A DNA stretch of 64,000 nucleotides, taken from contig CM056726.1 in NCBI GenBank assembly GCA_029844215.1, positions 75,507,548-75,571,547 on the forward strand. Reading direction: 5' to 3'. The notes beneath the pieces are model-generated. The model was given only the letters and a program-made list of their open reading frames with translations. It had not been told where the DNA came from and searched no databases. A program made the translations under genes and the position numbers. The stretch comes from Przewalskia tangutica (lineage: Eukaryota > Streptophyta > Magnoliopsida > Solanales > Solanaceae). Shown here piece after piece: positions 12,461 to 22,969 of this stretch. Every line of letters starts with the position of its first letter. Position 1 is the first letter of the stretch.

Positions 12461-12468
12461 TATTTATA
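12461..12468 (-). promoter_or_regulatory. LTR TATA box (B 5' LTR)
   Basis: tatttata on the plus strand. This LTR would drive B's transcript leftward. Confidence 0.7.
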
Positions 12469-12865
12469 GGCCAACCAATGGCCAAGATTAAGACAAGTGG
12501 TAGGCAAGTGTAAGGTCAAGATTTGGACAAGTGTGTGTGGGTCCCACCTTATCAATCTACCACACAAATATCCTACCTAATCCTTGACCAAGGAAAAGGC
12601 AAGAAAACGCCCCAAGTTTCGTCCATATGAGGGTGACAAGTGTCACCCTCTCGTTGGTCAAAAATATTTCGTCTCTCGGAAAAATCCGCAAAAATAATAA
12701 ATGATATAGCCTGAATTTTCCATTCGCAAAGTTTGTAAAACGTTTCGTCGGAAAACGATTCTTTTCGTGTGTTGTGCACAAAATTTTCGGTCCTTGCCTA
12801 ACTTAAGGCTTAAACTTTTATACGTATGCCCTCACGTACATACTCAGGAAATACGGGGTATAACA

Positions 12866-12870
12866 ACATA
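12866..12870. repeat. TSD acata, right copy (element B)
   Basis: Follows B's terminal ataaca; pairs with 3863-3867. Confidence 0.9.
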
Positions 12871-13227
12871 CACCAGAGTAATCAGCGGAATATAAAACAA
12901 GACATGAAATAATATGAAGTGTGAAACAGTTTATCTGCGAAAAGTTGCCTTTCGGCATATATAAACATAAACTTGAACAGTTACATCCCCTTTTACAAAC
13001 TCTGCCACAACAAGATTCTGCACTCTAAGAGTTTTATAATAACAACGACGGGACAGGGCCCCGCCATACCCCTGAATGTAAGTACATACAATGACAGGGG
13101 ACTATACCAAAGATAAGCCTCCGGAGAAACGGAGCTTTCCAAAACGCTGAACTGTGATCCTAAGAGCGAGGATCGACGACTGGTGTACCTCAACCTGCGG
13201 CATGAACGCAACCCCCCGAAGGAGGTC
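12871..13227 (-). mobile_element. Element C, 3' LTR, second part
   Basis: Reverse LTR sequence with caccagagtaatcagcgg, then the ttgcctttcggcatatata and ccccgccatacccctgaatg blocks conserved in all LTR ends. Interrupted by element A inside gaaggaggtc|agtacaac; continues at 22524. Confidence 0.88.
13223..13227. repeat. TSD aggtc, left copy (element A)
   Basis: Precedes TGTTATACC of A; repeated at 22519-22523. Confidence 0.92.
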
Positions 13228-13636
13228 TGTTATACCCCGTATTTCCAGAGTATGTACGTAAGGACGTACGTAGAAAAATTCGAACTTGAGATTTAGGCTT
13301 GGCCGAATTAACTTTGTTCACAACACCCGATTAGAGTCGTTTTTTGACGAAACGTTTCTACAGCTTTCGTAGGGGAATTTCCGGCTATGTCATTTTTAAT
13401 TTTTGCGGATTTTTCCGAGAGACGAAACATTTTGGACCAACGGGAGGGCGACACTTGGCACCCTCCAATTGGTGGACTTGAAACGTCCATTAGGACGATT
13501 TGGGCTAGCATTTGCACGTTTTTTGTGCCTTGGCTAAAGTCAAGGGTTGGTAGGATATTTGTGTGTAGTAAATCCTAGCCCTACACTTGCCTAACACTTG
13601 GTCTAATCTTGGCCTTTGGTTGGCCATCCCTTGACC

Positions 13637-13644
13637 TATAAATA
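13637..13644 (+). promoter_or_regulatory. LTR TATA box (A 5' LTR)
   Basis: tataaata about 410 bp from the LTR start, followed by a C-rich leader; conserved position. Confidence 0.75.
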
Positions 13645-14673
13645 CCTCTCTCCCTTTGATGAATTCTTCATCCTTTCCACAAATCTCTAAGTGTTAAAAT
13701 CCTCCCCTCTCTTGTTGTGGTTCTCGTCCCTCCCCCCTTGGCCGAGAGCCCCTCCCCCTTATGTGGCCTTGTGGCCGAGACTTCACCCCCCCTCCTAGTG
13801 GTGTTGTTCTCGTATAATATACCCCCCCTCTTGGTAGGAATACTCTCAAAAGTATTGTTATAATGCCCAAATTACCTTAGCAGATACCTTGTTGTATTCT
13901 AAGGTTATACCTATCTGAAAAGCCCGAAATACTATTATACTTCCCGTCATCACAAAACCGAAACCCTAGGGAAATCTCCATAGTCAGTTGGAGTATTGTG
14001 TAGAAGTTGGTTAGAACTTTTAAGGGTGGTTTAGAGCGGGTTGGAGCGCTCGGAGTTGGAGCTAAACGATTGCCCAGGTTCGACATTAAACTCGGATAAT
14101 TATGGGCTTATCGAGGTAAATATCTTGTCCCTCTATGGTAATTGGAAATTACATGATTGCTTGAATATATAGTTGAAGTATACTATATATAGTACTGAAC
14201 GTAGTTATCGGCAATGTCTTTTGACTTAAGCCTGAATTTAAAGAAGAATACTGAACTGTAATTACATAGGGTTGTATTACAGTAGACTTGTGTAGTAGTA
14301 CCGTGGAGTAGAATTGTACCCGTGAGGGTTAGATGTATAACCCCCCCCCCTGGTAGGCTTGGTAGCCGGCCTCGATAGAGGAGGAGATTTACGCCGTCAT
14401 GGGGAGGTGTCGCGAATTTTCTGTAGAATGTTCTACGAAGGAATCTAAATATTAATCAGCGCCTTGTGGCCTTATAGGTTGAAGTACTACGTGGTGCGAT
14501 CTACTTGGCTTAAGGAGTAGCCGACGGTTGGAAGTACTTGGGCGTTTGCTATTAGTCGATACTCGTCGCGAGGTATGTGAACCTCTTCCTATATCTTCTA
14601 GCATGATATGTGTGAACTATGTAGTACGGAGACGTACGTGCTAAATGTATTTGATTGGTTTAAAACATAAAGT

Positions 14674-14706
14674 GTTATAACGGCTTTATGGGAAGTTGGT
14701 TATAAC
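14674..14706 (+). repeat. Inverted-repeat motif with ctttatgggaag core, copy 1 (A 5' LTR)
   Basis: gttataac arms around an ctttatgggaagtt core. A related copy follows at 14863. Confidence 0.65.
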
Positions 14707-14862
14707 AACTTTATCTTTGTAAGAAAATACATGTGGTTTTTAAAAGGTAATTGATTTGAACTATAAGCGGCTTGTTATGCGTTAATAAAGAACTTGAAGT
14801 ATTTCAAAAGATTTTGAATCATTTTGAAAGAAGAAGTAATACTTGGTTTTGAAAACTTAAGA

Positions 14863-14895
14863 GTTATACTAGCTTTATGGGAAGTTAGGTATAAC
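14863..14895 (+). repeat. Inverted-repeat motif with ctttatgggaag core, copy 2 (A 5' LTR)
   Basis: gttatac and gtataac are exact reverse complements and flank agctttatgggaagttag. The same motif occurs in most LTRs of the window. Confidence 0.65.
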
Positions 14896-14944
14896 GGCTT
14901 AAGAATGTTTTCTTGATTTGAAATCGAATGTGTATCGACAAACC

Positions 14945-15077
14945 ATCGCAGCGTTAATAAAAGGAAATGTTTTGATTAATTAAGTATTATTAAAACCAAG
15001 AGAAACTTCCATCTGCATAGAAGCTAAGATGAGACAAAATGATATTTCCTAGATCATGGCTGCTGTAATAAGATTGT
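14945..15077 (+). other. Conserved LTR block, A 5' LTR copy
   Basis: gcagcgttaataaaaggaaa, then ccatctgcatagaagctaag and cctagatcatggctgct. Shared with B, C, D, G, H, I and K. Confidence 0.65.
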
Positions 15078-15192
15078 TATAAACAAGAATATCCTACTCA
15101 CATAAGGCTTAGGTTTCTCAGATTGTTTAAAGGAGAATTATATTCTTAAATGAATAAGACTATGAACTACGAAACCGTTCTAAAATGAGAAA

Positions 15193-15255
15193 CTTGAACA
15201 TTGGAAATTAGGCAAACTTGAACATTGGAAATTAGGCAAACTTGAACATTGGAAA
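15193..15255 (+). repeat. 24-bp tandem repeat, three units (A 5' LTR)
   Basis: cttgaacattggaaa marks recur at 15193, 15217 and 15241. Also triplicated in A's 3' LTR near 21088-21150; single in the sister LTRs. Confidence 0.9.
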
Positions 15256-15639
15256 AGAATGTTGCTACTTGATTTTACAAAGAGAAGTAATTGATTTACT
15301 TTAAAAAGATAATCACGCTATTTTCATATACTACGTATTGTGTGGTTTTGTGAAGTAACGTATCTTTTAAAGATTTAATGTATGAAGTACTTTGGGGATA
15401 GGTACCCGAACTTGTTGGTAGAAAGTACCTTGTGTGAATAACTTGATTGTATTGGTTTGTGATAGCCTTGTAATACTTTCTTGTTGATGTGATAAGTAAA
15501 CATGTTAGGATGCTACGTGTGTTAGTATCTTGTGTGATCTTGATGTAAGGGGTTCATTCTTGTTGTGCTTACGTTGTTAAACGTTAAGCCCGTTGTACTA
15601 TTATTGTATCACATACCCTCGACTTATTATACCGAGGGC

Positions 15640-15960
15640 TTGCCACCCTTGATGCGGTCTTACGGCCTATGCGGTCCTTGTGACTACGCGAGCGCGGTAG
15701 CTCCGTGGATTGATCATTCCAGTGTTTAGCCTGACGCGGGGATTCCCTATGCGGTCTGTTGAGACTATGCGGTCTTTTGAGACTATGCGGGTCATGGAGC
15801 CTAGGAAGATACCGAGGTTAGCCGCCTTCACGCGGGTATACCTCGAGCGATGCAGGACCATGATTCGAGGAATACCTCACGCGGTCCGTGAGACCTATGC
15901 GAGCTGCGAGAGTTCCGAGGATAGACGCGCACATTGATATTGCGCGAGTGGCCGCCTTCG
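15640..15960 (+). repeat. GC-rich tandem array, atgcggtc type (A 5' LTR)
   Basis: Recurring tatgcggtc and tgagactatgcggtc segments of about 20 bp spacing, with cgag-rich spacers. Occupies the variable box. The units differ from the 3' LTR copy by many short gains and losses. Confidence 0.75.
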
Positions 15961-16599
15961 ACATGCGCGGTAGAAAGACCTCGGATACGCTTGTGGTATT
16001 TTTGGTACCGTGGGTCTTAGTAGTCGGCTATGCCTTCGCACTTACCCCGCACGTTTTATTGTGATAACTTTGAGGCGTGAGTCCACGACTTGACATGATC
16101 GCTATTTATTGTGAATCGTAGTTTGGTTATCATACATGTCTCGCTTTATATAGACTACTATGATTTCATTTACGTGATTTACTTTCCACATACTGCACTG
16201 TTAATCGACCTCTCCGGGCTGCGTTCATGCCGCAGTAAAGGTACACCGCCGTTGATCCTCGCTCTTAGGTCACAGTCATTGGGAAAGCTCCGTTTCCTGA
16301 GGCTTATCGATGGTATAGCCCTGTTGTAGGTATTTACATTCGTGGTATGGCGGGTCCGTCCCGCCATTGTTGTCGTATCATTTCTTAGAGGTCCGTAGTC
16401 ACAAGTGTGGTTTGTAAAAAGGATTAAACTGCTCATTTGTAAAGTTGTTATTTATATATGCCGAAGGCAAGTTTTCTCGATTACTTTGTACTTCACTTGT
16501 TTCATGTATGTGTTTTATGTTCCATTGATTACTCGATGTTGTGTCACTAGGGTGCCCCGGTAAGGCACGATGCACGCCCCGAACAGGTCGTTACAAAAG

Positions 16600-16611
16600 T
16601 GGTATCGAGCG
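16600..16611 (+). other. Primer-binding site, tRNA-iMet (A)
   Basis: tggtatcgagcg, four bases after the 5' LTR. Same altered form as in B and J; C has the canonical tggtatcagagc. Confidence 0.8.
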
Positions 16612-16798
16612 ATTAATCCTCGAAAGTGTCTACGCACCGTATCCATGAAGTCTTGATTATCGGTGTGTTGTGCACCACACCAATAATCAGGAGGCTATAG
16701 GATATTTAGGATTGGTTTCTATTCTTCTCACTCTGAGATCGTGCCTTAGAGCTGTGTTGTAAGTTGGACCCTCTGACGAAATTATTTTCCTTATCGTT

Positions 16799-17440
16799 AT
16801 GCCTCCGCGTAGGGCAACCCGAGCCCAGGAGGGCAAGGCAGGCGAGCTGCGAGTAGAGTTCAGAGGGTGGCGAGGGCACAGGCCCAATCATTACCTAGGG
16901 TAGTGCTTCATTCGGGGAGTTCTGCGACGTCACTAGCCCCAGCAGAGTTTTAGCACGGCGGCGGCAGTTCCTACTGCGGCCACGATGTTTGGACCTTCAG
17001 TTCCGCGACCGGGAACAGAGAGTATAGAGTATACCGATGTACCGCGAGTCTTGATGACTATCTAAGAGAGGGTTGTGTAAGAGTAATTCTTTAAGTTGGG
17101 CTTGAGCATGGCCTGTGGTCGGGCTTATGCGCAGCAGGCCGAGAAACGTAGAGATCGACGGGTTAACGGGCGATAGAAGAGGGCCAGAGCAGCAAGGTCC
17201 TTTGGTAACTTTCGAGGCGAGTCGCCTCACCAGCAGATTAGATTTGCACCTCCGCAAGTGCAGAGTGGTCTTCCACGAATTTTAGGACGTTCGGGGTGTG
17301 CAGGAGTTGGTCAGAACTCCAGGGCTTCCGGTTCACAGTGTGACAGACGTCATCCCGGGGAATGTCGTCTTTTAGTTGGTACTTGTTGTACCTATGACCG
17401 TCAGGGTCTGATGTTGAAAGGGGTGTCCTTGTAGGAGGAC
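16799..17440 (+). pseudogene. gag: gag pseudogene, core deleted (A)
   Basis: The start codon at 16799 opens MPPRRATRAQEGKA, the gag N-terminus shared with B, C and H. After about 240 bp the sequence jumps (near 17020-17060) to a YTDVPRVL..DDYL-like segment, so the capsid core present in H and B is missing. The C-terminal part resumes with a stretch matching H's FRG..PQQQ region (17200-17240) and a decayed zinc-knuckle region at about 17338-17432, where the cysteine/histidine spacing is lost. Frameshifts and stops throughout. Element C shares the same core deletion. Confidence 0.75.
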
Positions 17441-17499
17441 TTAGCCTTCGTGATCGGTGGGTAGGTTGTCATCTCCTCGAATGCGCCTCTACAGGCGGG

Positions 17500-18110
17500 T
17501 TTGATTTGAACGACTAAGGGGAGCAAGAAAGATATAGATATATCTTTAACCCTCTAGAGATCAGTATGTGTGATAAGGTGAGTATACCTTAAGTGCTATG
17601 TTCTGATAGCAGTGTGTTAGTCGTGATTAGATCATGGTTGTTTAACCGAGTAAGATTTTGGGGGATAGAGAAGGTGTGAGCCTTAGAGCTTTTTACGTAG
17701 AGACCTTAGAGGTGAGGCCATCTCGAGAAAAGGTGTAGTGTTATGTTTGACCCTTATCGGAAGTGCATAGTGCACGTGAGTTATGTTTGGGATAGGTCCC
17801 TAGTAGTGTGGAATGAAAGGGGGTAGTTGAGCTAAGAATACCGCTAGGTTTTCGAAACGTGATTAGTGAGACTGTTCCGGATCGGGGAGCTAGTACTATG
17901 CGCGTTGCCGGGTCGGGTTGAGGCCACGTTGCGGGTCAACCCGCGGCATGTCCGCGCGGGTGGCCAGGTGGTCCCGCCTTGTGGTAGGGTCACGAGGGTG
18001 TTAGGCCCAAGTTTAGTTAACCAGCGTACAAGTTCGTGGATGCATTCGACCAGTAGTCGGGCCGAGGAGGTCAGCCGTCTTGTTTTCTAGCAAAGACCGT
18101 TTACTCGGCA
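17500..18110 (+). other. Shared non-coding internal segment (A)
   Basis: Starts after gag with ctttaaccctctagagatca and includes ttccggatcggggagc and gggtcgggttgaggcc. Matches 47030-47530 of H and the reverse of B and C segments. No pol homology is visible. Confidence 0.65.
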
Positions 18111-18117
18111 GTATTGT

Positions 18118-18955
18118 TTTATCAGAAAGGTTGTAAGGCTGCACGGGGTGCCTACCTTCACCTTATGTCAGACAGTGAAGCCCAGGTTGTGTCTATTTTC
18201 GTTTTCTAAAAGTTTTACCAGGCAGGGTTAAGAACTCAGATGAGTCTCTGAATCGCATTCGCCCTCGGGCCAGTGTGTGGATTTCAGGGGTAGTCGTGGG
18301 GATTGTTGTCTCCTGTGGAGGGAGTGTTTAAGCTACCATTTCAGTGTTCGGATGTTGCCTTTTGAAGCCTTGTAGGGGCGGAAGTGTAAATTGCCGGTCG
18401 ATTGGTTCGATGTTGGCAAGGTTCAGTTAGTTGGTTCAGGCTTGTTCCAGCAGACTGTGGAGAGAGTAAAGCTTGTCTAGAAGAGGTTCTGGCAGCTCAG
18501 AGAAATCGTGCGGATAATCGGCGACGACGCTTAGAGTTCAGGTTGACGGTCGGTCTTCTTGAAAGTACCACCCCGGTTAGAGTGTGACGAGTTTTTGAAA
18601 CAGAGGGAACTTAGCCCGAGTTACTTTGGGCCTTTTGAGTTCATGTGAAGAATAGGCCAGGTTGCCTATATGTTAGCTTTTGCCGTCCGACTTAGGAGGC
18701 TGTACGTCCGGTCTTTCGTATTGATATGATCGGGAAAAGTATCGGAGATCCATCCAGAGTGTTCCCAGTTAATGATGACCACGTTAGGGATAGTAACCCC
18801 GAGTTTGGATACTGAAGCAGTATCAGAAATGTGGTAAGAGTTCGAATGTACGACAGCTTCAGGGATCGCATGCAGCCCGGTACCATTTGTTGGGTCGTCG
18901 GAGCAAGGCTCGCGACAAAGTGACAAAAGTGGTATCATTTTGGTGATGTTAGAGG
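18118..18955 (+). pseudogene. Integrase and chromodomain remnant (A)
   Basis: Broken tail of pol. In order: an LHGVPT..L..DSEAQV-like segment (18140-18200), which is the integrase strand holding the second catalytic Asp; a YHFSVRM/FEAL.GRKC.LPVDWFDVG segment (18335-18420); a GPY/F-like LSP.YFGPFEF segment (18600-18640); and a chromodomain-end-like LRSKARDK..KVV segment (18895-18940). Stops and frame changes prevent translation. RT, RNase H and the integrase zinc finger are missing. Chromodomains of this group are thought to direct insertion to H3K9-methylated chromatin. Confidence 0.65.
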
Positions 18956-19075
18956 TGTTTCCTCGTGGACTTAGATAGAGGTATGTGCGCGGTTGTTTCT
19001 ATGGCGGCCACGTGGCAAGGATTGTTCTCGTAAGTATAGTAGTGAAGACTATATTGGCGCGCGTTTGTTTTGAGA

Positions 19076-19109
19076 CTTAGAAGGAACATTCGGGACGAAT
19101 GTTTCTAAG
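19076..19109 (+). other. PPT-adjacent hairpin (A)
   Basis: cttaga, agg bulge, aacattcg, loop gga, cgaatgtt, tctaag. The right arm runs into the polypurine tract. Confidence 0.7.
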
Positions 19110-19119
19110 GAGGGGAGAA
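19107..19119 (+). other. Polypurine tract (A)
   Basis: aaggaggggagaa immediately before the 3' LTR. Confidence 0.88.
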
Positions 19120-19528
19120 TGTTATACCCCGTATTTCCAGAGTATGTACGTAAGGACGTACGTAGAAAAATTCGAACTTGAGATTTAGGCTTGGCCGAAT
19201 TAACTTTGTTCACAACACCCGATTAGAGTCGTTTTTTGACGAAACGTTTCTACAGCTTTCGTAGGGGAATTTCCGGCTATGTCATTTTTAATTTTTGCGG
19301 ATTTTTCCGAGAGACGAAACATTTTGGACCAACGGGAGGGCGACACTTGGCACCCTCCAATTGGTGGACTTGAAACGTCCATTAGGACGATTTGGGCTAG
19401 CATTTGCACGTTTTTTGTGCCTTGGCTAAAGTCAAGGGTTGGTAGGATATTTGTGTGTAGTAAATCCTAGCCCTACACTTGCCTAACACTTGGTCTAATC
19501 TTGGCCTTTGGTTGGCCATCCCTTGACC

Positions 19529-19536
19529 TATAAATA
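19529..19536 (+). promoter_or_regulatory. LTR TATA box (A 3' LTR)
   Basis: tataaata, identical context to 13637-13644. Confidence 0.75.
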
Positions 19537-20837
19537 CCTCTCTCCCTTTGATGAATTCTTCATCCTTTCCACAAATCTCTAAGTGTTAAAATCCTCCCCT
19601 CTCTTGTTGTGGTTCTCGTCCCTCCCCCCTTGGCCGAGAGCCCCTCCCCCTTATGTGGCCTTGTGGCCGAGACTTCACCCCCCCTCCTAGTGGTGTTGTT
19701 CTCGTATAATATACCCCCCCTCTTGGTAGGAATACTCTCAAAAGTATTGTTATAATGCCCAAATTACCTTAGCCGTATACCTTGTTGTATTCTAAGGTTA
19801 TACCTATACGAAAAGCCCAGAAATACTATTATACTTCCCGTCTGTCACAAAACCGAAACCCTAGGGAAATCTCCATAGTCAGTTGGAGTATTGTGTAGAA
19901 GTTGGTTAGAACTTCTAAGGGTGGTTTAGAATGGTTGAGCGCTCGGAGTTGGAGCTAAACGATTGCCCAGGTTCGACATTAAACTCGGATAATTATGGGC
20001 TTATCGAGGTAAATATCTTGTCCCTCTATGGTAATTGGAAATTACATGATTGCTTGAATATATAGTTGAAGTATACTATATATAGTACTGAACGTAGTTA
20101 TCGGCAATGTCTTTTGACTTAAGCCTGAATTTAAAGAAGAATACTGAACTGTAATTACATAGGGTTGTATTACAGTAGACTTGTGTAGTAGTACCGTGGA
20201 GTAGAATTGTACCCGTGAGGGTTAGATGTATAACCCCCCCCTGGTAGGCTTGGTAGCCGGCCTCGATAGAGGAGGAGATTTACGCCATGTGCGGGGAGGT
20301 CTTGCCGAATTTTCTCAGAGAATGTTCTACGAAGGAATCTAAATATTAATAAGCGCCTTGTGGCCTTATAGGTTGAAGTACTACGTGTGGTGCGATCTAC
20401 TTGGCTTAAGGAGTAGCCGACGGTTGGAAGTACTTGGAGCGTTTTGCTATTAGTCGATACTCGTCGCGAGGTATGTGAACCTCTTCCTATATCTTCTAGC
20501 ATGATATGTGTGAACTATGTAGTACCAGACGATACGTGCTAAATGTATTTGATTGGTTTAAAACATAAAGTGTTATAACGGCTTTATGGGAAGTTGGTTA
20601 TAACAACTTTACGCCGTAAGAAAATACATGTGGTTTTTAAAAGGTAATTGATTTGAACTATAAGCGCTTGTTATGTGTTAATAAAGAACTTGAAGTATTT
20701 CAAAAGATTTTTGAATCATTTTGAAAGAAGAAGTAATACTTGGTTTTTGAAAACTTAAGAGTTATACTAGCTTTATGGGAAGTTAGGTATAACGGCTTAA
20801 GAATGTTTTACTGATTTCGGAAATCAGAATGTGTATC

Positions 20838-20960
20838 GACAAATCACTGCAGCGTTAATAAAAGGAAATGTTTTGATTAATTAAGTATTATTAAAACCAA
20901 GAGAAACTTCCATCCGCATAAGCTAAGATGAGACAAAATGATATTTCCTAGATCATGGTG
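20838..20960 (+). other. Conserved LTR block, A 3' LTR copy
   Basis: Counterpart of 14945-15077. It reads actgcagcg where the 5' LTR reads atcgcagcg, and lacks the ctgc of ggctgctgtaat. Confidence 0.65.
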
Positions 20961-21539
20961 TAATAAGATTGTTATAAACAAGAATATCCTACTCACATAA
21001 GGCTTAGGTTTCTCAGATTGTTTAAAGGAGAATTATATTCTTAAATGAATAAGACTATGAACTACGAAACCGTTCTAAAATGAGAAACTTGAACATTGGA
21101 AATTAGGCAAACTTGAACATTGGAAATTAGGCAAACTTGAACATTGGAAAAGAATGTTGCTACTTGATTTTACAAAGAGAAGTAATTGATTTACTTTAAA
21201 AAGATAATCACGCTATTTTCATATACTACGTATTGTGTGGTTTTGTGAAGTAACGATCTTTAAAGATTTAATGTGTGAAGTACTTTGGGGATAGGTACCC
21301 GAACTTGTTGGTAGAAAGTACCTTGTGTGAATAACTTGATTGTATTGGTTTGTGATAGCCTTGTAATACTTTCTTGTTGATGTGATAAGTAAACATGTTA
21401 GGATGCTACGTGTGTTAGTATCTTGTGTGATCGTGATGTAAGGGGGTCATTCTTGTTGTGCTTACGTTGTTAAACGTTAAGCCCGTTGTACTGTTATTGT
21501 ATCACATACCCCTTTGACTTATTATACCGAGGGCTTGCC

Positions 21540-21860
21540 ACCCGACGCGGTCTTTACGCCTATGCGGTCCTTGTGACTACGCGAGCGCGGTAGCTCGGAT
21601 TGATCATTCCAGTGTTTAGCCTGACGCGGGATTCCTATGCGGTCTGCTGAGACTATGCGGTCTTTTGAGACTATGCGGTTGCGGAGCCTAGGAAGATACC
21701 GAGGTTAGCCGCTTCGACGCGGTATACCTCGGCGATGCAGGACCATGATTCGAGAATACCTCACGCGGTCCGTGTGAGACCTATGCGAGTCGCGAGAGTT
21801 CCGTGGATAGACGCACATTGATATTGCGGGCGAGTGGGCCGCCCGATCATGGTGCGGTCT
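21540..21860 (+). repeat. GC-rich tandem array, atgcggtc type (A 3' LTR)
   Basis: Counterpart of 15640-15960 with the same units and scattered small indels. Confidence 0.75.
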
Positions 21861-22518
21861 AGAAAGACCTCGGATACGCTTGTGGTATTTTTGGTACCGC
21901 TGGTCTTAGTAGTCGGCTATGCCTTCGTACTTACCCCGTACGGTTTTATTGTGATAACTTTGAGGGCGTGAGTCCCTGACTTGACATGACTGCTATTTAT
22001 TGTGAACTGTAGTTTGGTTATCATACATGTCTCCTGCTTTATATAGACTACTATGATTTCATTTACGATTTACTTTCACATACTTTTGCACTGTCTTGAC
22101 TCCTCCGGGCTGCGTTCATGCCGCAGTAGCGTACACCGCCGTTGATCCTCGCTCTTAGGGTCACAGTTCAGCGTTGGGAAAGCTCCGTTTCCTCGGAGGC
22201 TTATCAGTGGTATAGGCCCCTGCTGTTGTAGGTATTTACATTCAGGGGTATGGCGGGGTCCTGTCCTGCCATTGTTGTCGTATCATTTCTTAGAGGTCTG
22301 TAGTACTGTTGTGGGCAGGGTTTGTAAAAAAGGATTAAACTGTTCATTTGTAAAGTTGTTATTTATATATGCCGAAAGGCAAGTTTTCCTCAGATTTCTG
22401 TTTTGTACTTCACTTGTTTCATGTATGTGTTTTATGTTCCGCTGATTACTCTGATGTTGTGTCACTAGGGTGCCCCGGGGTAAGGCACCAGTAACGGGCC
22501 CCGGAACGGGTCGTTACA

Positions 22519-22523
22519 AGGTC
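22519..22523. repeat. TSD aggtc, right copy (element A)
   Basis: Follows gttaca of A's 3' LTR; pairs with 13223-13227. Confidence 0.92.
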
Positions 22524-22969
22524 AGTACAACAGGTACCAAGTATGTGAAACTGAAAATACTGTAAATGAAATCATAGTAGTCTATATAAAGCAGGAGACA
22601 TGTATGATAACCAAACTACAGTTCACAATAAATAAGTCATTATGTCAAGTCGTGACTCACGCCTCAAAGTCATCACTCAAATATAACCAGGGGTCTCCCG
22701 CCCCCAACATCAAGCATGCCCGTGGAATACCTTCCTCACCGCCATGGCCATGATATAAAAGCACCAAGGAATACACATGAACACCGTGTCCCACTGTGTC
22801 ATAATAAAATCGCACGGTAAGTACGAAGGCATAGCCGACTACTAAAACCCACAGCACCAACAATGCTATAAAATCAGATCACGAGGTCTTTCTTGACCGC
22901 GCCATATGATCGAAGCGGGCCACTCGCCCTCAGTATCAATGTGCGCGTCAAATCCTGGAACTCACCGCA

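Larger units (their letters stand above)
3868..12865 (-). mobile_element. Element B, complete non-autonomous Ty3/Gypsy LTR retrotransposon
   Basis: Complete minus-strand element with two LTRs (9710-12865 and 3868-6985), an initiator-Met primer-binding site, a polypurine tract and acata TSDs. The 2.7-kb internal region holds a gag pseudogene, a non-coding segment shared with A, C and H, and an integrase tail remnant. Protease, reverse transcriptase and RNase H are absent. Inserted in the 3' LTR of element C, same orientation. Confidence 0.92.
9710..12865 (-). mobile_element. Element B, 5' LTR
   Basis: From tgtcacgacc to gggtataaca. Pair of 3868-6985. The GC-rich terminal part is read more cleanly in this copy from about 10040 on, with a regular 48-bp array. 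Bounded on the right by acata, the TSD. Confidence 0.92.
13228..16595 (+). mobile_element. Element A, 5' LTR
   Basis: TGTTATACCCCGTATTTCC to caggtcgttaca. Matches the 3' LTR base for base over long stretches (the first 600 bp look identical by eye). Differences cluster in CG-, CAG- and CTG-containing spots, which suggests a recent insertion plus local sequence noise. Confidence 0.94.
13228..22518 (+). mobile_element. Element A, complete non-autonomous Ty3/Gypsy LTR retrotransposon
   Basis: About 9.3 kb: 5' LTR 13228-16595, internal region 16596-19119, 3' LTR 19120-22518, flanked by aggtc TSDs. The internal region has a PBS, a gag remnant lacking its core, the shared non-coding segment, a broken integrase/chromodomain tail and a PPT. 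No protease, RT or RNase H. Inserted in opposite orientation in element C's 3' LTR. Confidence 0.94.
19120..22518 (+). mobile_element. Element A, 3' LTR
   Basis: TGTTATACCCCG to gggtcgttaca, pair of 13228-16595. Ends at the aggtc TSD. Confidence 0.94.

Noticed and set aside
18918..18940. gtgacaaaagtggtatc looked like an LTR end plus primer-binding site inside A
   Set aside because: No LTR precedes it, and in frame it matches the chromodomain end (KVTKVVSFW-like). The resemblance is chance.
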